A DNA stretch of 64,000 nt from Herbaspirillum sp. ST 5-3 (lineage in GTDB: Bacteria; Pseudomonadota; Gammaproteobacteria; Burkholderiales; Burkholderiaceae_D). The stretch is taken from the NCBI RefSeq assembly GCF_004804275.1, contig NZ_STGI01000015.1, positions 79,903 to 143,902 on the forward strand, in the 5' to 3' direction. Shown piece by piece: positions 56,886 to 64,000 of the stretch (the first letter of the stretch is position 1; each line of letters begins with the position of its first letter). A program made the translations under genes and the position numbers. The notes below the pieces were generated by a model. It had not been told where the DNA came from. It did no database searches and saw nothing but the letters and a program-made list of their open reading frames with translations.

Positions 56886-57290
56886 TCATCGGATTTTGCG
56901 CAAGCTCAGTGTCAGACAGCCGTTCGCCCAACTGCGCTCGCCAAGCTCGAACAGGCCCGGCGGCAAATCGACATGCCGCTCGAAACGGCCGTAGGGAATC
57001 TCCAGCCTGCGCAACACGGAGCCGCCGGGACCACTCATTGGCCGCTCGGCCGATATGAACAGGGTGCCGCCGTCGATCAGCAGCGCCACGGAATCGGGCT
57101 CCACACCGGGCAAGGCGATCAGGATGGTCAGCTCCGACTCGGTTTCGAAGATGTCAAGCGGCGGCTCCCAGCAGGGCCTGCCCATCTGGGCTCCCGGCTG
57201 GAAAAAACGCCGCTGCAGGCGGTTCGCCCGTTCCAGCATGTCCAGGGCTTCGGACCACATCAATTTGAACGGATCGCGCGGCATAGGCAT
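56886..57290 (-). CDS. Hsp20/alpha-crystallin small heat-shock protein
   Basis: 134 residues from the ATG at 57290 (GGAG, 5 nt spacing). The alpha-crystallin domain is about 45-130, with PPLDIFETESELTILIALPG and GRFERHVDLPPGL. The C-terminal IxI-like tail is weak (LRKIR). It holds unfolding proteins for refolding or for Lon, whose gene follows. A perfect IR (57347-57367) lies in its promoter region. Confidence 0.9.
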   Translation of the reverse strand: MPMPRDPFKLMWSEALDMLERANRLQRRFFQPGAQMGRPCWEPPLDIFETESELTILIALPGVEPDSVALLIDGGTLFISAERPMSGPGGSVLRRLEIPYGRFERHVDLPPGLFELGERSWANGCLTLSLRKIR

Positions 57291-57346
57291 CAAATCTCCA
57301 CCGGACGCGCGATGCGCTGCCGGTCAGCTACGATAAGTGCGGCATC

Positions 57347-57367
57347 GTTACCGCGTGACGCGGTAAC
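57347..57367. promoter_or_regulatory. Inverted repeat upstream of hsp20-lon
   Basis: GTTACCGCG and CGCGGTAAC are perfect 9-bp arms 3 nt apart, 57 bp upstream of the hsp20 ATG. Could be an operator or a short hairpin. No T-tract. Confidence 0.5.
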
Positions 57368-57517
57368 CTTGCTTCCAGTGTCCCACATGGGGAATGCAGG
57401 CTTGCATGCTCTGGATCAAAGTTTTTCGACCCGGGCAGGACAATCGGACGTGCATGACGAGCGGCGCAAGCCTTGTTGCGCCGCGGAATCATTCGAAAAG
57501 AAACGCAGGAGCCAATC

Positions 57518-58024
57518 TCACTTGCGCAGGCCTGGCGCAACCGGTTTTTGCAGGCGCGTCGCGTTCATCCTGGTCTCGAAGGCCTGCATCTCATGCCCGA
57601 TGGCGCTCAGGTCGAGTCCGGCCTGCTGCACCTTCGGGAACAGTTGTTGTTCTTCGAGCTCGATGTGTCTGAAAATGGCATCGGCCAGTTCATGAAAAAG
57701 CTGCTCGGCTTGCGGATCGCTTTCATCCATCAGCTTGAGCCTGTCGATCAGCTGCCGCGCCTGCTCATGGTCCTGCTCGCAGTGTTCGACGAGCGATGCA
57801 TCGGCGTCGTGCACGCGCGGATAGAACACGCCCTCTTCCAGCGAGGTGTGCATCTCCAGCAACAGCAGGACATGCGAGCCGGCGTCCCTCTTGTCGTCCG
57901 CATCGCCGGCATGGAAATACTTGTCGAATAACTGCCGGACCAGGTGGTGGTCCGCCTTGAGCGCATCCATCGGCCGATCCACCGGAAACTCGTCCCGGCC
58001 TCGTGTCTTGGCATCGATATTCAT
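57518..58024 (-). CDS. Hemerythrin-domain protein
   Basis: 168 residues. All four diiron helices are visible: LKADHHLVRQLF, HTSLEEGVFYPRV, EQDHEQARQLI and HIELEEQQLFPKV, so oxygen or NO/iron binding is likely. SD AAGGAG. It lies 22 bp after the small ATT-start frame at 58048-58188 and may be co-translated. Fits an oxygen-responsive island. Confidence 0.9.
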   Translation of the reverse strand: MNIDAKTRGRDEFPVDRPMDALKADHHLVRQLFDKYFHAGDADDKRDAGSHVLLLLEMHTSLEEGVFYPRVHDADASLVEHCEQDHEQARQLIDRLKLMDESDPQAEQLFHELADAIFRHIELEEQQLFPKVQQAGLDLSAIGHEMQAFETRMNATRLQKPVAPGLRK

Positions 58025-58047
58025 CTGTTCTGCTCCTTGTCGTCATC

Positions 58048-58188
58048 TCAGCGGCGCCGGCCAGTCGAATCATTTCCCTGCTCCGCCGCCGCGCGCAGCG
58101 AAACCACCGGCGAAGTGCTGTCTTCCTCGCCGGCCATGCGCAGTGTCCGGCCTTGCGGCGTGCACTTCCACCATGCCGATGTTGTAAT
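58048..58188 (-). CDS. Possible small protein with ATT start
   Basis: 46 codons with AAGGAG four nt before an ATT codon; a TGA lies in frame just upstream, so no ATG, GTG or TTG can serve the full frame. The encoded product reads TTSAWWKCTPQGRTLRMAGE then EDSTSPVVSLRAAAEQGNDS. Internal ATG at 58137 would give 29 residues. It ends 23 bp before the hemerythrin start. Either a rare ATT start (as in infC) or a decayed gene. Confidence 0.4.
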   Translation of the reverse strand: MTTSAWWKCTPQGRTLRMAGEEDSTSPVVSLRAAAEQGNDSTGRRR

Positions 58189-58244
58189 GAATCTCCTTCA
58201 CGTGTGCAGCGCGCCTTGCACTGCATCCCTTCCCGCTCGAACGC

Positions 58245-58273
58245 GCATGCCAAAAACAGACCGAACAGGTTCT
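58245..58273. repeat. Copy of the 19.7-kb palindrome arm
   Basis: 29 bp identical to 19752-19780 except for one base (A-C-A-G-A versus A-C-A-T-A). The other arm is absent here. See the palindrome at 19732-19777. Confidence 0.7.
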
Positions 58274-58390
58274 GAGAGCGCAAGTTGCGCAACAAGTTGC
58301 GGAATTCGCACGCTCTATTTGCGTCGAAGGACATGTGGATAAACATGCGGCATGAACCGTCCGCGAAATTCATGCTCTATGGAGGACACC

Positions 58391-58591
58391 ATGGATGTCG
58401 AAGTCATCTACCGTCGGGCCGACGGTACGCAGACCCAGCTCGGCGTCAGGAAGCTCAGTCACATGCCGCCGACCGGCGAACCGTTCGAACTGGACCACCG
58501 GCAATACGTGGCGACATCGTTCGCCGGGCCGGATGCCGAAGGCCGCTATCGCCTGTTCGTCGAAGACGATCCGGGCGCGACGCGGCATTGA
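58391..58591 (+). CDS. Small conserved-looking protein
   Basis: 66 residues (MDVEVIYRRADGTQTQLGVR onward), with SD GGAGG 5 nt before the ATG. Predicted all-beta: RQYVATSFAGPDAEGRYRLFVEDDP. Frame usage is protein-like. No family recognised. Opposite-strand codons in the same region belong to a decayed frame, so this is the better reading. Confidence 0.6.
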   Translation: MDVEVIYRRADGTQTQLGVRKLSHMPPTGEPFELDHRQYVATSFAGPDAEGRYRLFVEDDPGATRH

Positions 58592-59156
58592 GCCCCACGT
58601 CAGCAAGCGCTCGATGCGCTCCACAATCGGGTCGTTGGCGCCTTGCAGCGCTGCCTCGAATTCGCAACGCCCCTCGATAAGGCGCGTCTTGTCCTCGCTG
58701 GCATAGCGGGAGCACCAGTGTCTCGCGCAATTCCTGCTCGTACGCAGCAAGCTTCTCACGCCTGGCGTTGCCGGGAATAACATTCGACCAGGACCAGCAT
58801 GCCTGGTTCGCCGTGAACAGCAAGCTGGATCCGGCCAACGGAGTGCTTCCGCAACGCCTTGCCTCCTTGCTCCTGCACGTCCATGTCATTCGTAACCGGG
58901 AGTAATCCCGCTGGACATTTCGCAAATGTGCGATGCCCGCCCCGGGCTGGATAGTTCGAAAATTTACCCATTTTCCGGGGCAAGTCATCCTTCACCGCAC
59001 GTTGTCACACGAGGCGCAGCCGAAATCGCAACCGCCTGTCGATCACGTTTTCTTGCCCAGCGAAATATGATTTCCAAATGGGAACAAACCACCGGCCGAC
59101 CGGTCTACAAGCGGTGCAGGGCCTTGTAAATTTTTTCTCACGACAGGATAGATGCG
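58592..59156. other. Intergenic stretch with decayed gene
   Basis: 565 bp. Minus-strand remnant at 58594-58775 (separate entry). The remainder, 58776-59156, is without a credible gene; the lower-GC last part (59110-59156) probably carries the promoter of the small gene at 59157. Confidence 0.5.
58594..58775 (-). pseudogene. Frameshifted remnant of a small helical protein
   Basis: One minus-strand frame encodes REKLAAYEQELRETLVLP. The next frame continues YASEDKTRLIEGRCEFEAAL, then QGANDPIVERIERLLTWG. The join lies near 58710, at CTCCCGCTATGCC, so a single-base indel would fuse them. No start or SD is evident. Reads as the C-terminus of a roughly 60-residue helical protein. Confidence 0.45.
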
Positions 59157-59387
59157 ATGAAGTGGTTTTATGAATGGAGACTGAAAAGGGTGCGGGCGGA
59201 AATTTCCGCGCTTGAAGAAGCAACCCATGTCAAGTTGCTGGATGACTACACCGGCCACTCCAGATTGCGGGTATTGCTTCGCGTGGCAGAAAGCCTGGAG
59301 GAAAAACTCGGCAAGTTTCCCGGTCATGCACACCCCAGCGTTCCCCCCAGCCCGCCAGGAAGCACGCAATTGCCGCAAGAGCAGTGA
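59157..59387 (+). CDS. Small helical protein
   Basis: 76 residues: a basic N-terminus MKWFYEWRLKRVRAEISALE, helix, then Pro-rich tail (HPSVPPSPPGSTQLP). SD AGGAT is weak. Followed 9 bp later by a 10-bp hairpin. Function unknown; stands between the stress island and the curli operon. Confidence 0.62.
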   Translation: MKWFYEWRLKRVRAEISALEEATHVKLLDDYTGHSRLRVLLRVAESLEEKLGKFPGHAHPSVPPSPPGSTQLPQEQ

Positions 59388-59396
59388 TTCCCGAGT

Positions 59397-59427
59397 TTCA
59401 GGCCTGAGAATCGATAACAGGCCTGAA
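59397..59427. terminator. Hairpin after the small helical gene
   Basis: TTCAGGCCTG and CAGGCCTGAA are perfect 10-bp arms with an 11-nt loop, 9 nt past the stop. No poly-T tract follows, so its role as terminator is tentative. Confidence 0.45.
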
Positions 59428-59556
59428 CATTCAGATCAGTCAATCAGAGGTTTGAATATTTCCGCCGGCTGTTCGCGATGAGCGGTAGGCAGGCAACCGT
59501 CCGCCCGACGGAAGGCTTGCGCGCCGTGCCGCCCTCCGCTGCACGATTCAAATTCT

Positions 59557-59919
59557 TCAGCGCGGACACTCGAAATGGAAGTCGCCGAGCGTCTCCTCAC
59601 CGCTGCTCAAGCTTATCTCCATCCGGCATTCGCCCTCCTTGTTCTGCCTGATCACCACGCGCGATAGTGGCGCGCCAGTTACGGGATGCACCGTGACTGT
59701 CCCACTCTGACTGATGTCCGATTTGCCGTCAGTGCTTGTCTGGATCAGCTTCATCCGATAATGGAGCTGCGTTTCCCGAGCCGCTTTAATGTATGGCACC
59801 ACGATCACCTGCCCTGCATTCTTCTGGCTGTCGAGCCATACCTGAATATCGCCATCACCGTTCATCTGCAGTCTCCCGAAAAACCCAGAAAGGCAGCAAG
59901 CTGCCTTTCTTTGCCACAT
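59557..59919 (-). CDS. CsgH/CsgC-like curli chaperone
   Basis: 120 residues. The family-like core is YRMKLIQTSTDGKSDISQSG then TVTVHPVTGAPLSRVVI, with a beta C-terminus MEISLSSGEETLGDFHFECP. CsgH/CsgC keep CsgA from polymerising in the periplasm. Oddly no convincing signal peptide is present: either start (59919, or the ATG at 59865 with SD GGGAG) lacks a hydrophobic core. It is 9 bp after csgA and last in the operon. Confidence 0.65.
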   Translation of the reverse strand: MWQRKAACCLSGFFGRLQMNGDGDIQVWLDSQKNAGQVIVVPYIKAARETQLHYRMKLIQTSTDGKSDISQSGTVTVHPVTGAPLSRVVIRQNKEGECRMEISLSSGEETLGDFHFECPR

Positions 59920-59928
59920 TACGACTCA

Positions 59929-60576
59929 TCAGTGTTGCGTGATATTTGCCGAGTTGTAGTTCCCCAACTGATTCAAGTTGATAGAATTGAAATTGCCGGC
60001 TTGATAGGTAAGCGCCGCGTTGTTATTTCCAACCTGGCTAGCAAGGGTCAGGTTCTGGTTTTCCCTTTGCTGCGCCGTGATGGTATTCGAGTCGCCGGCT
60101 TGATTGACCACTGCCGAGTTCATGAAACCGCCCTGATCAACCCACGCAGTATTCAAGTTGCCGCGTTGCTGCACGGTCGCGCCGTTTCCGGTGCCTACTT
60201 GGCGGATGTCGCCATAGTTATCGGTTCCCCCTCCTTGATCAACCCATGCGCCGTTCGAACTGCCCACCTGGAGGATTTTTGCTTCCTGGCCATCACCGAT
60301 TTGCATCGTCGTGGCGCTATTGCTGTTTCCACCCGACTGGTCGATGGTCGCTTTGATGTCCGTCCCATTGAGCTGAGTCGCGGTTGCCACATCCGTATCG
60401 CCGACCTGGTCGATGGTCACAGCGGAATCCACAACAGTGGTTTGCATTACAGTGGCTAAATTGCTGGCGCCGGTCTGGTCCACGCTGACAGTGCTGTTAA
60501 TGCTTTGTGCTGATGCGGGCAAGGCAAGATATGCCAGGCAAATGCCGGCGGCGATTGCAGAAAGTTTAGATTTCAT
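59929..60576 (-). CDS. csgA: Curlin major subunit-like protein
   Basis: 215 residues with signal peptide (MKSKLSAIAAGICLAYLALP, cut after SAQ near 24). About nine curlin repeats of 20-23 residues follow with QxGxxNxA/Q patterns, e.g. VDQTGASNLATVMQ, VGNNNAALTYQAGNFNSINL. Secreted through CsgG, it polymerises into amyloid. SD GAGGGG. CsgA assignment over CsgB is based on length and order. Confidence 0.85.
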   Translation of the reverse strand: MKSKLSAIAAGICLAYLALPASAQSINSTVSVDQTGASNLATVMQTTVVDSAVTIDQVGDTDVATATQLNGTDIKATIDQSGGNSNSATTMQIGDGQEAKILQVGSSNGAWVDQGGGTDNYGDIRQVGTGNGATVQQRGNLNTAWVDQGGFMNSAVVNQAGDSNTITAQQRENQNLTLASQVGNNNAALTYQAGNFNSINLNQLGNYNSANITQH

Positions 60577-60626
60577 GGATAACCCCTCTAGATGAAGGCC
60601 CTAAGAAAATTCATGATCCAGAGGCC

Positions 60627-61169
60627 TTAATGCTGGATCACGCTTGCAAAGTTTCGGTCGCCGTACTGCTGGATGACGGCGGAAGCGTTCGTCGCTTGCT
60701 GCGTAATTTCGGCGCTGTTGCCGTTGCCGAATTGACCGATCAGAGCAAGGTTGCGGTTTCCGATTTGCGTCACCCGTGCCGCATTGTCTTGCCCGTCCTG
60801 AATCAAGGTGCCCGCATTGAAGTTGCCCGACTGGCTGAGCCATGCCGCATTGTTCGTGCCGACCTGGCTTGCGCTGAGCAGGTTGAAGCTGCCGGACTGC
60901 GTGACGTTTGCCCTGTTGTCGGCGCCGACCTGGCCAACAGTCGCGAGGCCGAAGCTTCCGCTCTGCTGCAGATCGGTTCGATTGAAATCGCCGCTCTGCG
61001 ACACCACCGCGTCAAGTTCGATGCCTCCACCAAAACTCAACTCCGGCGGAGCGAGATCGGCAGCCGCCGACGTCGTCGCGAGCAGCGCGAATGCCGCGAT
61101 GACCAGAAGGCGAGAAGGACTCGGTAACGCAGCGAACGAAGCCATCGGCCCGTTTCCACATTCAATCAT
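60627..61169 (-). CDS. csgB: Curlin minor subunit/nucleator-like protein
   Basis: 180 residues. Signal peptide ending ATTSAAAD near 37. Curlin repeats: SQSGDFNRTDLQQSGSFGLA, VGQVGADNRANVTQSG, IGQFGNGNSAEITQQ. The C-terminus IQQYGDRNFASVIQH resembles the nucleating end of CsgB. SD AAGGAG supports the ATG at 61169; an internal Met at 61145 is the alternative. Confidence 0.82.
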   Translation of the reverse strand: MIECGNGPMASFAALPSPSRLLVIAAFALLATTSAAADLAPPELSFGGGIELDAVVSQSGDFNRTDLQQSGSFGLATVGQVGADNRANVTQSGSFNLLSASQVGTNNAAWLSQSGNFNAGTLIQDGQDNAARVTQIGNRNLALIGQFGNGNSAEITQQATNASAVIQQYGDRNFASVIQH

Positions 61170-61211
61170 GGGGCTTCTCCTTGTTGATCAGAACTCTGTG
61201 ACTGGCATTGG

Positions 61212-62168
61212 TTAGCTGGGCGGGCTCTGCACCGGGTTATCTTTCAAGGTTGCCGGCAGCTCGGACTCCGTCTCGCTGTATGTGCTGTCCTCGCGTGCAT
61301 ATTTCTGTATCAACGGACCGTACCAGTCCTGCTCGTCCTTCAGCGCCCAAATCCGGTCCTTCAGCCCCTGCACGATCAGATGCACGACCCCCGACTCGAT
61401 CGCTTCTTTTACGCACAGTTGCGTCGGTTCGTTGCGCGTCACGCCCGCTTCGAATTGCACGAGGTCCTTGAAGTTGACGAACTTGAAGACGCTCGGCCGC
61501 ACTTCGTAGGAATAGATCGTCTTCGTGGTCGACACACTGCTCAAGACCTGACCGCTTCGGATATCGACGCTGCGCAGGTGAATGGTGACCTGGTCGACGC
61601 GGTACTGCGTCGAGAGACCAACGCCAAGAAAGTTGGCGCCGATGCCGCCGGTGCGCACGTTGCTTTCGTAGGCGATCACGCCGCCCTCGACGATGATGGA
61701 CGCCGGCACGAGTTGTTGAATCTGAATGATGGGAGCGTTTTTGTCTTGCGGGAACTCGAGCGCGCGCACGATCTTGCGCTCGGTAAGGAGGTTCTGCAGG
61801 TTTTCGCGTTCAACCGGCTTGAACCATCCGGAATCTTTCAGGGCCTTGATCAGCAGGGACGCTGCGCCCTGTGTTACAGATGTCGAAAAAGAGCTGTCCG
61901 GCGAGGGCTTGTATTGGCCCGTCTGATCCCGGAAACCGTACACCGCGACGACGATCTTGCCCTTCGGCTTGGGAAGCTTCATCAGATCGCGCGTGATGGC
62001 GGTTACCGGCGTTAGTTGCGCAGTCGGCGCGACCTCGGCTGGAACCTGCGTGCTGGCGCAGCCCGATAGCAGCAAGCCGGCAAACAGCAGCGATCCCGCA
62101 ATCCCTCGCTGCATCGCCGTCCCGGCTGACTCCTGGCGCATCGCGCGCCGACCACGAGCGGCGCTCAT
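61212..62168 (-). CDS. csgG: Curli secretion channel lipoprotein CsgG
   Basis: 318 residues. Lipobox LLLSGC with Cys37. The family core is visible: AVYGFRDQTGQYKPSPDSSF, SVTQGAASLLIKALKDSGWF, ERENLQNLLTERKIVR, VEGGVIAYESNVRTGGIGAN and the C-terminal IQGLKDRIWALKD-like helix. Forms the nonameric outer-membrane pore. Its ATG overlaps the csgF stop (ATGA), so the pair is coupled. Confidence 0.95.
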   Translation of the reverse strand: MSAARGRRAMRQESAGTAMQRGIAGSLLFAGLLLSGCASTQVPAEVAPTAQLTPVTAITRDLMKLPKPKGKIVVAVYGFRDQTGQYKPSPDSSFSTSVTQGAASLLIKALKDSGWFKPVERENLQNLLTERKIVRALEFPQDKNAPIIQIQQLVPASIIVEGGVIAYESNVRTGGIGANFLGVGLSTQYRVDQVTIHLRSVDIRSGQVLSSVSTTKTIYSYEVRPSVFKFVNFKDLVQFEAGVTRNEPTQLCVKEAIESGVVHLIVQGLKDRIWALKDEQDWYGPLIQKYAREDSTYSETESELPATLKDNPVQSPPS

Positions 62169-62611
62169 TGCCCCACCTGGAAGGAAGTGGAGGCGCCGGT
62201 GACCTTGTCGGTCGTCGTAATCTGCAGCACGCCGCCGCCCATGTCGAGAATGTTGATTCTGAAATTACCGGTTTCGACCGTCCCGGGGACCAGTCTGCCA
62301 CCGGTTCCCATCACGCTGGATGTCGCGGCATAGGCAAGTTGGCTCAGGATCGATCGCTCCAGCATGTCATTAAATTGTTGCAGCGAAGTTTGCCGCGACA
62401 GCGCCGAATCGACCGTGACCGGCGCCTTATGCTTGTTGGTTGCTTGCGCCGCACCCAACAGGCCGGGAGCGTTCAGGGGATTACCGCCGAATGAGGGGTT
62501 GACCGGTACATAAACAAGTTCGGTCGCCGGCGCATTCGAGGCAGTCAATCCAATCAGCACTGCAGCAACGGCAGCCTTGAGAAGGCCAATTATTTTCTTC
62601 GTCGATTTCAT
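62165..62611 (-). CDS. csgF: Curli assembly protein CsgF
   Basis: 148 residues. Signal peptide (to about 28) then TELVYVPVNPSFGGNPLNAP, the conserved CsgF N-terminus that plugs CsgG, and a C-terminal TTDKVTGASTSFQVGQ. SD GGGAAG. Couples secretion to nucleation at the cell surface. Confidence 0.93.
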   Translation of the reverse strand: MKSTKKIIGLLKAAVAAVLIGLTASNAPATELVYVPVNPSFGGNPLNAPGLLGAAQATNKHKAPVTVDSALSRQTSLQQFNDMLERSILSQLAYAATSSVMGTGGRLVPGTVETGNFRINILDMGGGVLQITTTDKVTGASTSFQVGQ

Positions 62612-62639
62612 TTTTCTTCCCTATCCCAATGATCTGTTT

Positions 62640-63164
62640 CTACATTTCATCCGGTCCGATATCGTCCTCGCGAAAGAGCAGTCTCTGAACCTCGGCATCT
62701 ATTGCATTCCTGTGTACGATCTCGACCGCCTGTTCACTAATGGATTTGATGTAGCTGCGGTTTGCTGGCAGAACCGTTTCAAACACCTTTCGGTTCGCGA
62801 ATTCGATCCAGATCCGATTGCCCCAACGCGCCGACGGGCGCTCGACGACAGAGAGGGTGAACTGTTCGTTCAAAAGCTTGTCGCGCCACAGTGTGGTGAA
62901 GTACCCATAGAAGTCGTGCCCTCCCACGGTAATGGTCCGATCCATCACGAGACCTCCGTACTGTTCCTGCAACGACCTGCCATTGAGTTTTTTCTTGTCA
63001 CCGGATTCCAGCACGCTCGTGGCATTCATCGCCTGCTCGTTGATGAGCTGTTGCTGGTCGGGCGCCGCGCGGGCCGGGTTCATTCCGGTAACCAGCGCAG
63101 CGACCACGATGATGAGATAGAACATCGCGGTCTGCTCCCTGCATTTGTCCATCGCCATCACCAT
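62640..63164 (-). CDS. csgE: Curli secretion specificity factor CsgE
   Basis: 174 residues. Core GLVMDRTITVGGHDFYGYFT, FTLSVVERPSARWGNRIWIE and VEIVHRNAIDAEVQRLLFRE match CsgE. The ATG at 63164 has SD GGAG at 5 nt and yields a 33-residue signal peptide; a later ATG (63125) would leave a signal without positive charge. CsgE caps CsgG on the periplasmic side. First gene of the operon. Confidence 0.93.
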   Translation of the reverse strand: MVMAMDKCREQTAMFYLIIVVAALVTGMNPARAAPDQQQLINEQAMNATSVLESGDKKKLNGRSLQEQYGGLVMDRTITVGGHDFYGYFTTLWRDKLLNEQFTLSVVERPSARWGNRIWIEFANRKVFETVLPANRSYIKSISEQAVEIVHRNAIDAEVQRLLFREDDIGPDEM

Positions 63165-63642
63165 GCGTACTCCAGATACGAATCTCGCGCTGCGCTCGCC
63201 GGTGCCAGCGAACGAACCATCCCGAGCGCATATTCTTTTCGTTGAAATGGCGAGACGGTAAAACCTGTCTTGTAACTGTTGGTTAATTGCTCATTCGTTA
63301 TATGCCGCGTTTTTTAAATCCGATGAGAAAGTGGCGTCCGGTTTATTTTTCATCAACACTCTTTCCAAGGCGAAGCTTGAAGGGCGGACGCGCCTTTGAA
63401 TGGCGGAGAAGTCAGTGCTGCGCATTGTCTGCGTGCACGAATTACCGGCAGGAAGTGTGGATTGTGTCTCGCAAGAATGAAGCGCGAACGACTATTGATA
63501 GCAGTGCAATGCCGATGAAAAATATTCTTCCGCAAAGCAAGCGGCGCCATGGAATGAGACACGTCACATCTGCGAATTCATTCTGGAAACGCTTTCCCGT
63601 TGCCAATGACGTTCGATGCCCCGAGAAGTGATCCCGTTGCTT
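63165..63642. other. Curli promoter region
   Basis: 478 bp, more AT-rich (63240-63560) than its surroundings. No csgD is present. No credible gene; a plus-strand frame of 114 codons (63287-63631) has no SD and odd composition. Probably contains the csgE promoter and regulator sites. Confidence 0.5.
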
Positions 63643-63927
63643 TTACTTTTGGCTAAACAGACCCGCCATTGCAGCGGTGACGAGGACAATGGTAAACACG
63701 GGAGCCAACACGAGCGCGAGGCCCGCGCGCATCGCCGGTGTGGCGGCAGCTAAGCGCAGCCGCGTACCCGGAACCTGCGCGCCTTGCACCTGGGTTGCAC
63801 TTGGACGAGCGGCAATGAGGGAGGCAACACGGAGGCCGACTCCAACGGCGAGCGACACATAAATAGCGTCGAGCGTCATTACGAAAAAAAATGCACTAAC
63901 GAAGGTGTAGAAAAAGTATTTCCGCAT
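63643..63927 (-). CDS. Small membrane protein
   Basis: 94 residues. TM helices at about 5-35 (FFYTFVSAFFFVMTLDAIYV) and 65-90 (MRAGLALVLAPVFTIVLVTA) flank a basic Ser/Arg/Gln loop. SD is weak. Function unknown; sits upstream of the curli promoter region on the same strand. Confidence 0.6.
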   Translation of the reverse strand: MRKYFFYTFVSAFFFVMTLDAIYVSLAVGVGLRVASLIAARPSATQVQGAQVPGTRLRLAAATPAMRAGLALVLAPVFTIVLVTAAMAGLFSQK

Positions 63928-63964
63928 CTTGCCACGCTCGAACTGTTATCACAATAACCAGTCT

Positions 63965-63991
63965 ATGGGAGAAACAAGGAGGTTCTCCCAT
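63965..63991. promoter_or_regulatory. Hairpin with SD in the loop
   Basis: ATGGGAGAA and TTCTCCCAT are perfect 9-bp arms; the loop ACAAGGAGG contains the Shine-Dalgarno, and the right arm covers the AT of the next gene's ATG. It could control translation of that gene. Confidence 0.6.
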
Positions 63992-64000
63992 GGCCCGTTA
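63990..64000 (+). CDS. Start of a truncated gene
   Basis: ATG GCC CGT, with SD AAGGAGG 7 nt upstream. Only three codons lie inside the window (Met-Ala-Arg), so the product is unknown. Confidence 0.55.

Noticed and set aside
54816..57695. 959-codon open frame on the plus strand
   Set aside because: Antisense to lon and hsp20; lon carries complete catalytic motifs.
60595..60628. AAGGCC/GGCCTT hairpin between csgB and csgA
   Set aside because: Only a 6-bp stem with a 22-nt loop; too weak to call an attenuator.
63287..63631. 114-codon plus-strand frame in the curli upstream region
   Set aside because: No ribosome-binding site, no protein-like pattern, AT-rich promoter-type DNA.

Overview
This 64 kb window is chromosomal DNA of a GC-rich betaproteobacterium, order Burkholderiales, most likely Oxalobacteraceae (Herbaspirillum/Noviherbaspirillum-like). 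The grounds are the gene content: a LiuR-controlled leucine pathway, AceK, DUF4148 and BCAM0308 families, phasin, homospermidine synthase and a full curli operon. The genus is inferred, not shown. I saw no rRNA, tRNA, phage, complete insertion sequence or CRISPR array.

Layout. 0-9 kb: a minus-strand acyl-CoA block (rhodanese, isomerase-like DsbA-fold protein, two acyl-CoA dehydrogenases, thiolase, SDR, two hot-dog thioesterases) with the glyoxylate-switch enzyme AceK. It is headed by a MerR regulator (LiuR type) with two matching palindromic operators. 9-16 kb: metallo-hydrolase, small HTH regulator, metal/cobalamin-binding protein and SDR, then argS-SPOR-dsbA ending at a clear terminator. 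16-21.5 kb: diguanylate cyclase, a c-di-GMP-I riboswitch ahead of a subtilisin-like exported protease, an AI-2E transporter, a MITE-like element and a ribosome-hibernation factor. 21.8-26.7 kb: a NhaR-type regulator, a histone-deacetylase-family enzyme and a Pat-type acetyltransferase. 26.7-39 kb: pentaheme cytochrome with NHL lipoprotein, a second diguanylate cyclase, methyltransferase, SPINDLY-type glycosyltransferase, FadH, HxlR regulator and a DUF4148 protein. 39-44.3 kb: an unusual 1265-residue glycine-rich metzincin-like protein with a HEAT-repeat partner, and a second c-di-GMP-I riboswitch ahead of a small exported protein.

47-59.5 kb resembles the low-oxygen/stress island of Burkholderia. 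It holds a VIT1-like protein, homospermidine synthase, a BCAM0308 protein, hemerythrins, phasin, Hsp20, Lon and several very small proteins. Two FNR/Anr-like boxes sit between the divergent hemerythrin-like and phasin genes. 59.5-63.2 kb is a complete curli operon, csgEFGBA plus a CsgH-like gene, without csgD.

Two themes tie the window together. Cyclic di-GMP: two cyclases, one with a degenerate GGGEF site but an intact I-site, two riboswitches and an amyloid-fibre operon point to control of surface and biofilm factors. Acyl-CoA and acetylation metabolism: LiuA, thiolase, FadH, AceK, and a neighbouring acetyltransferase and deacetylase. All functions are inferred from sequence alone.
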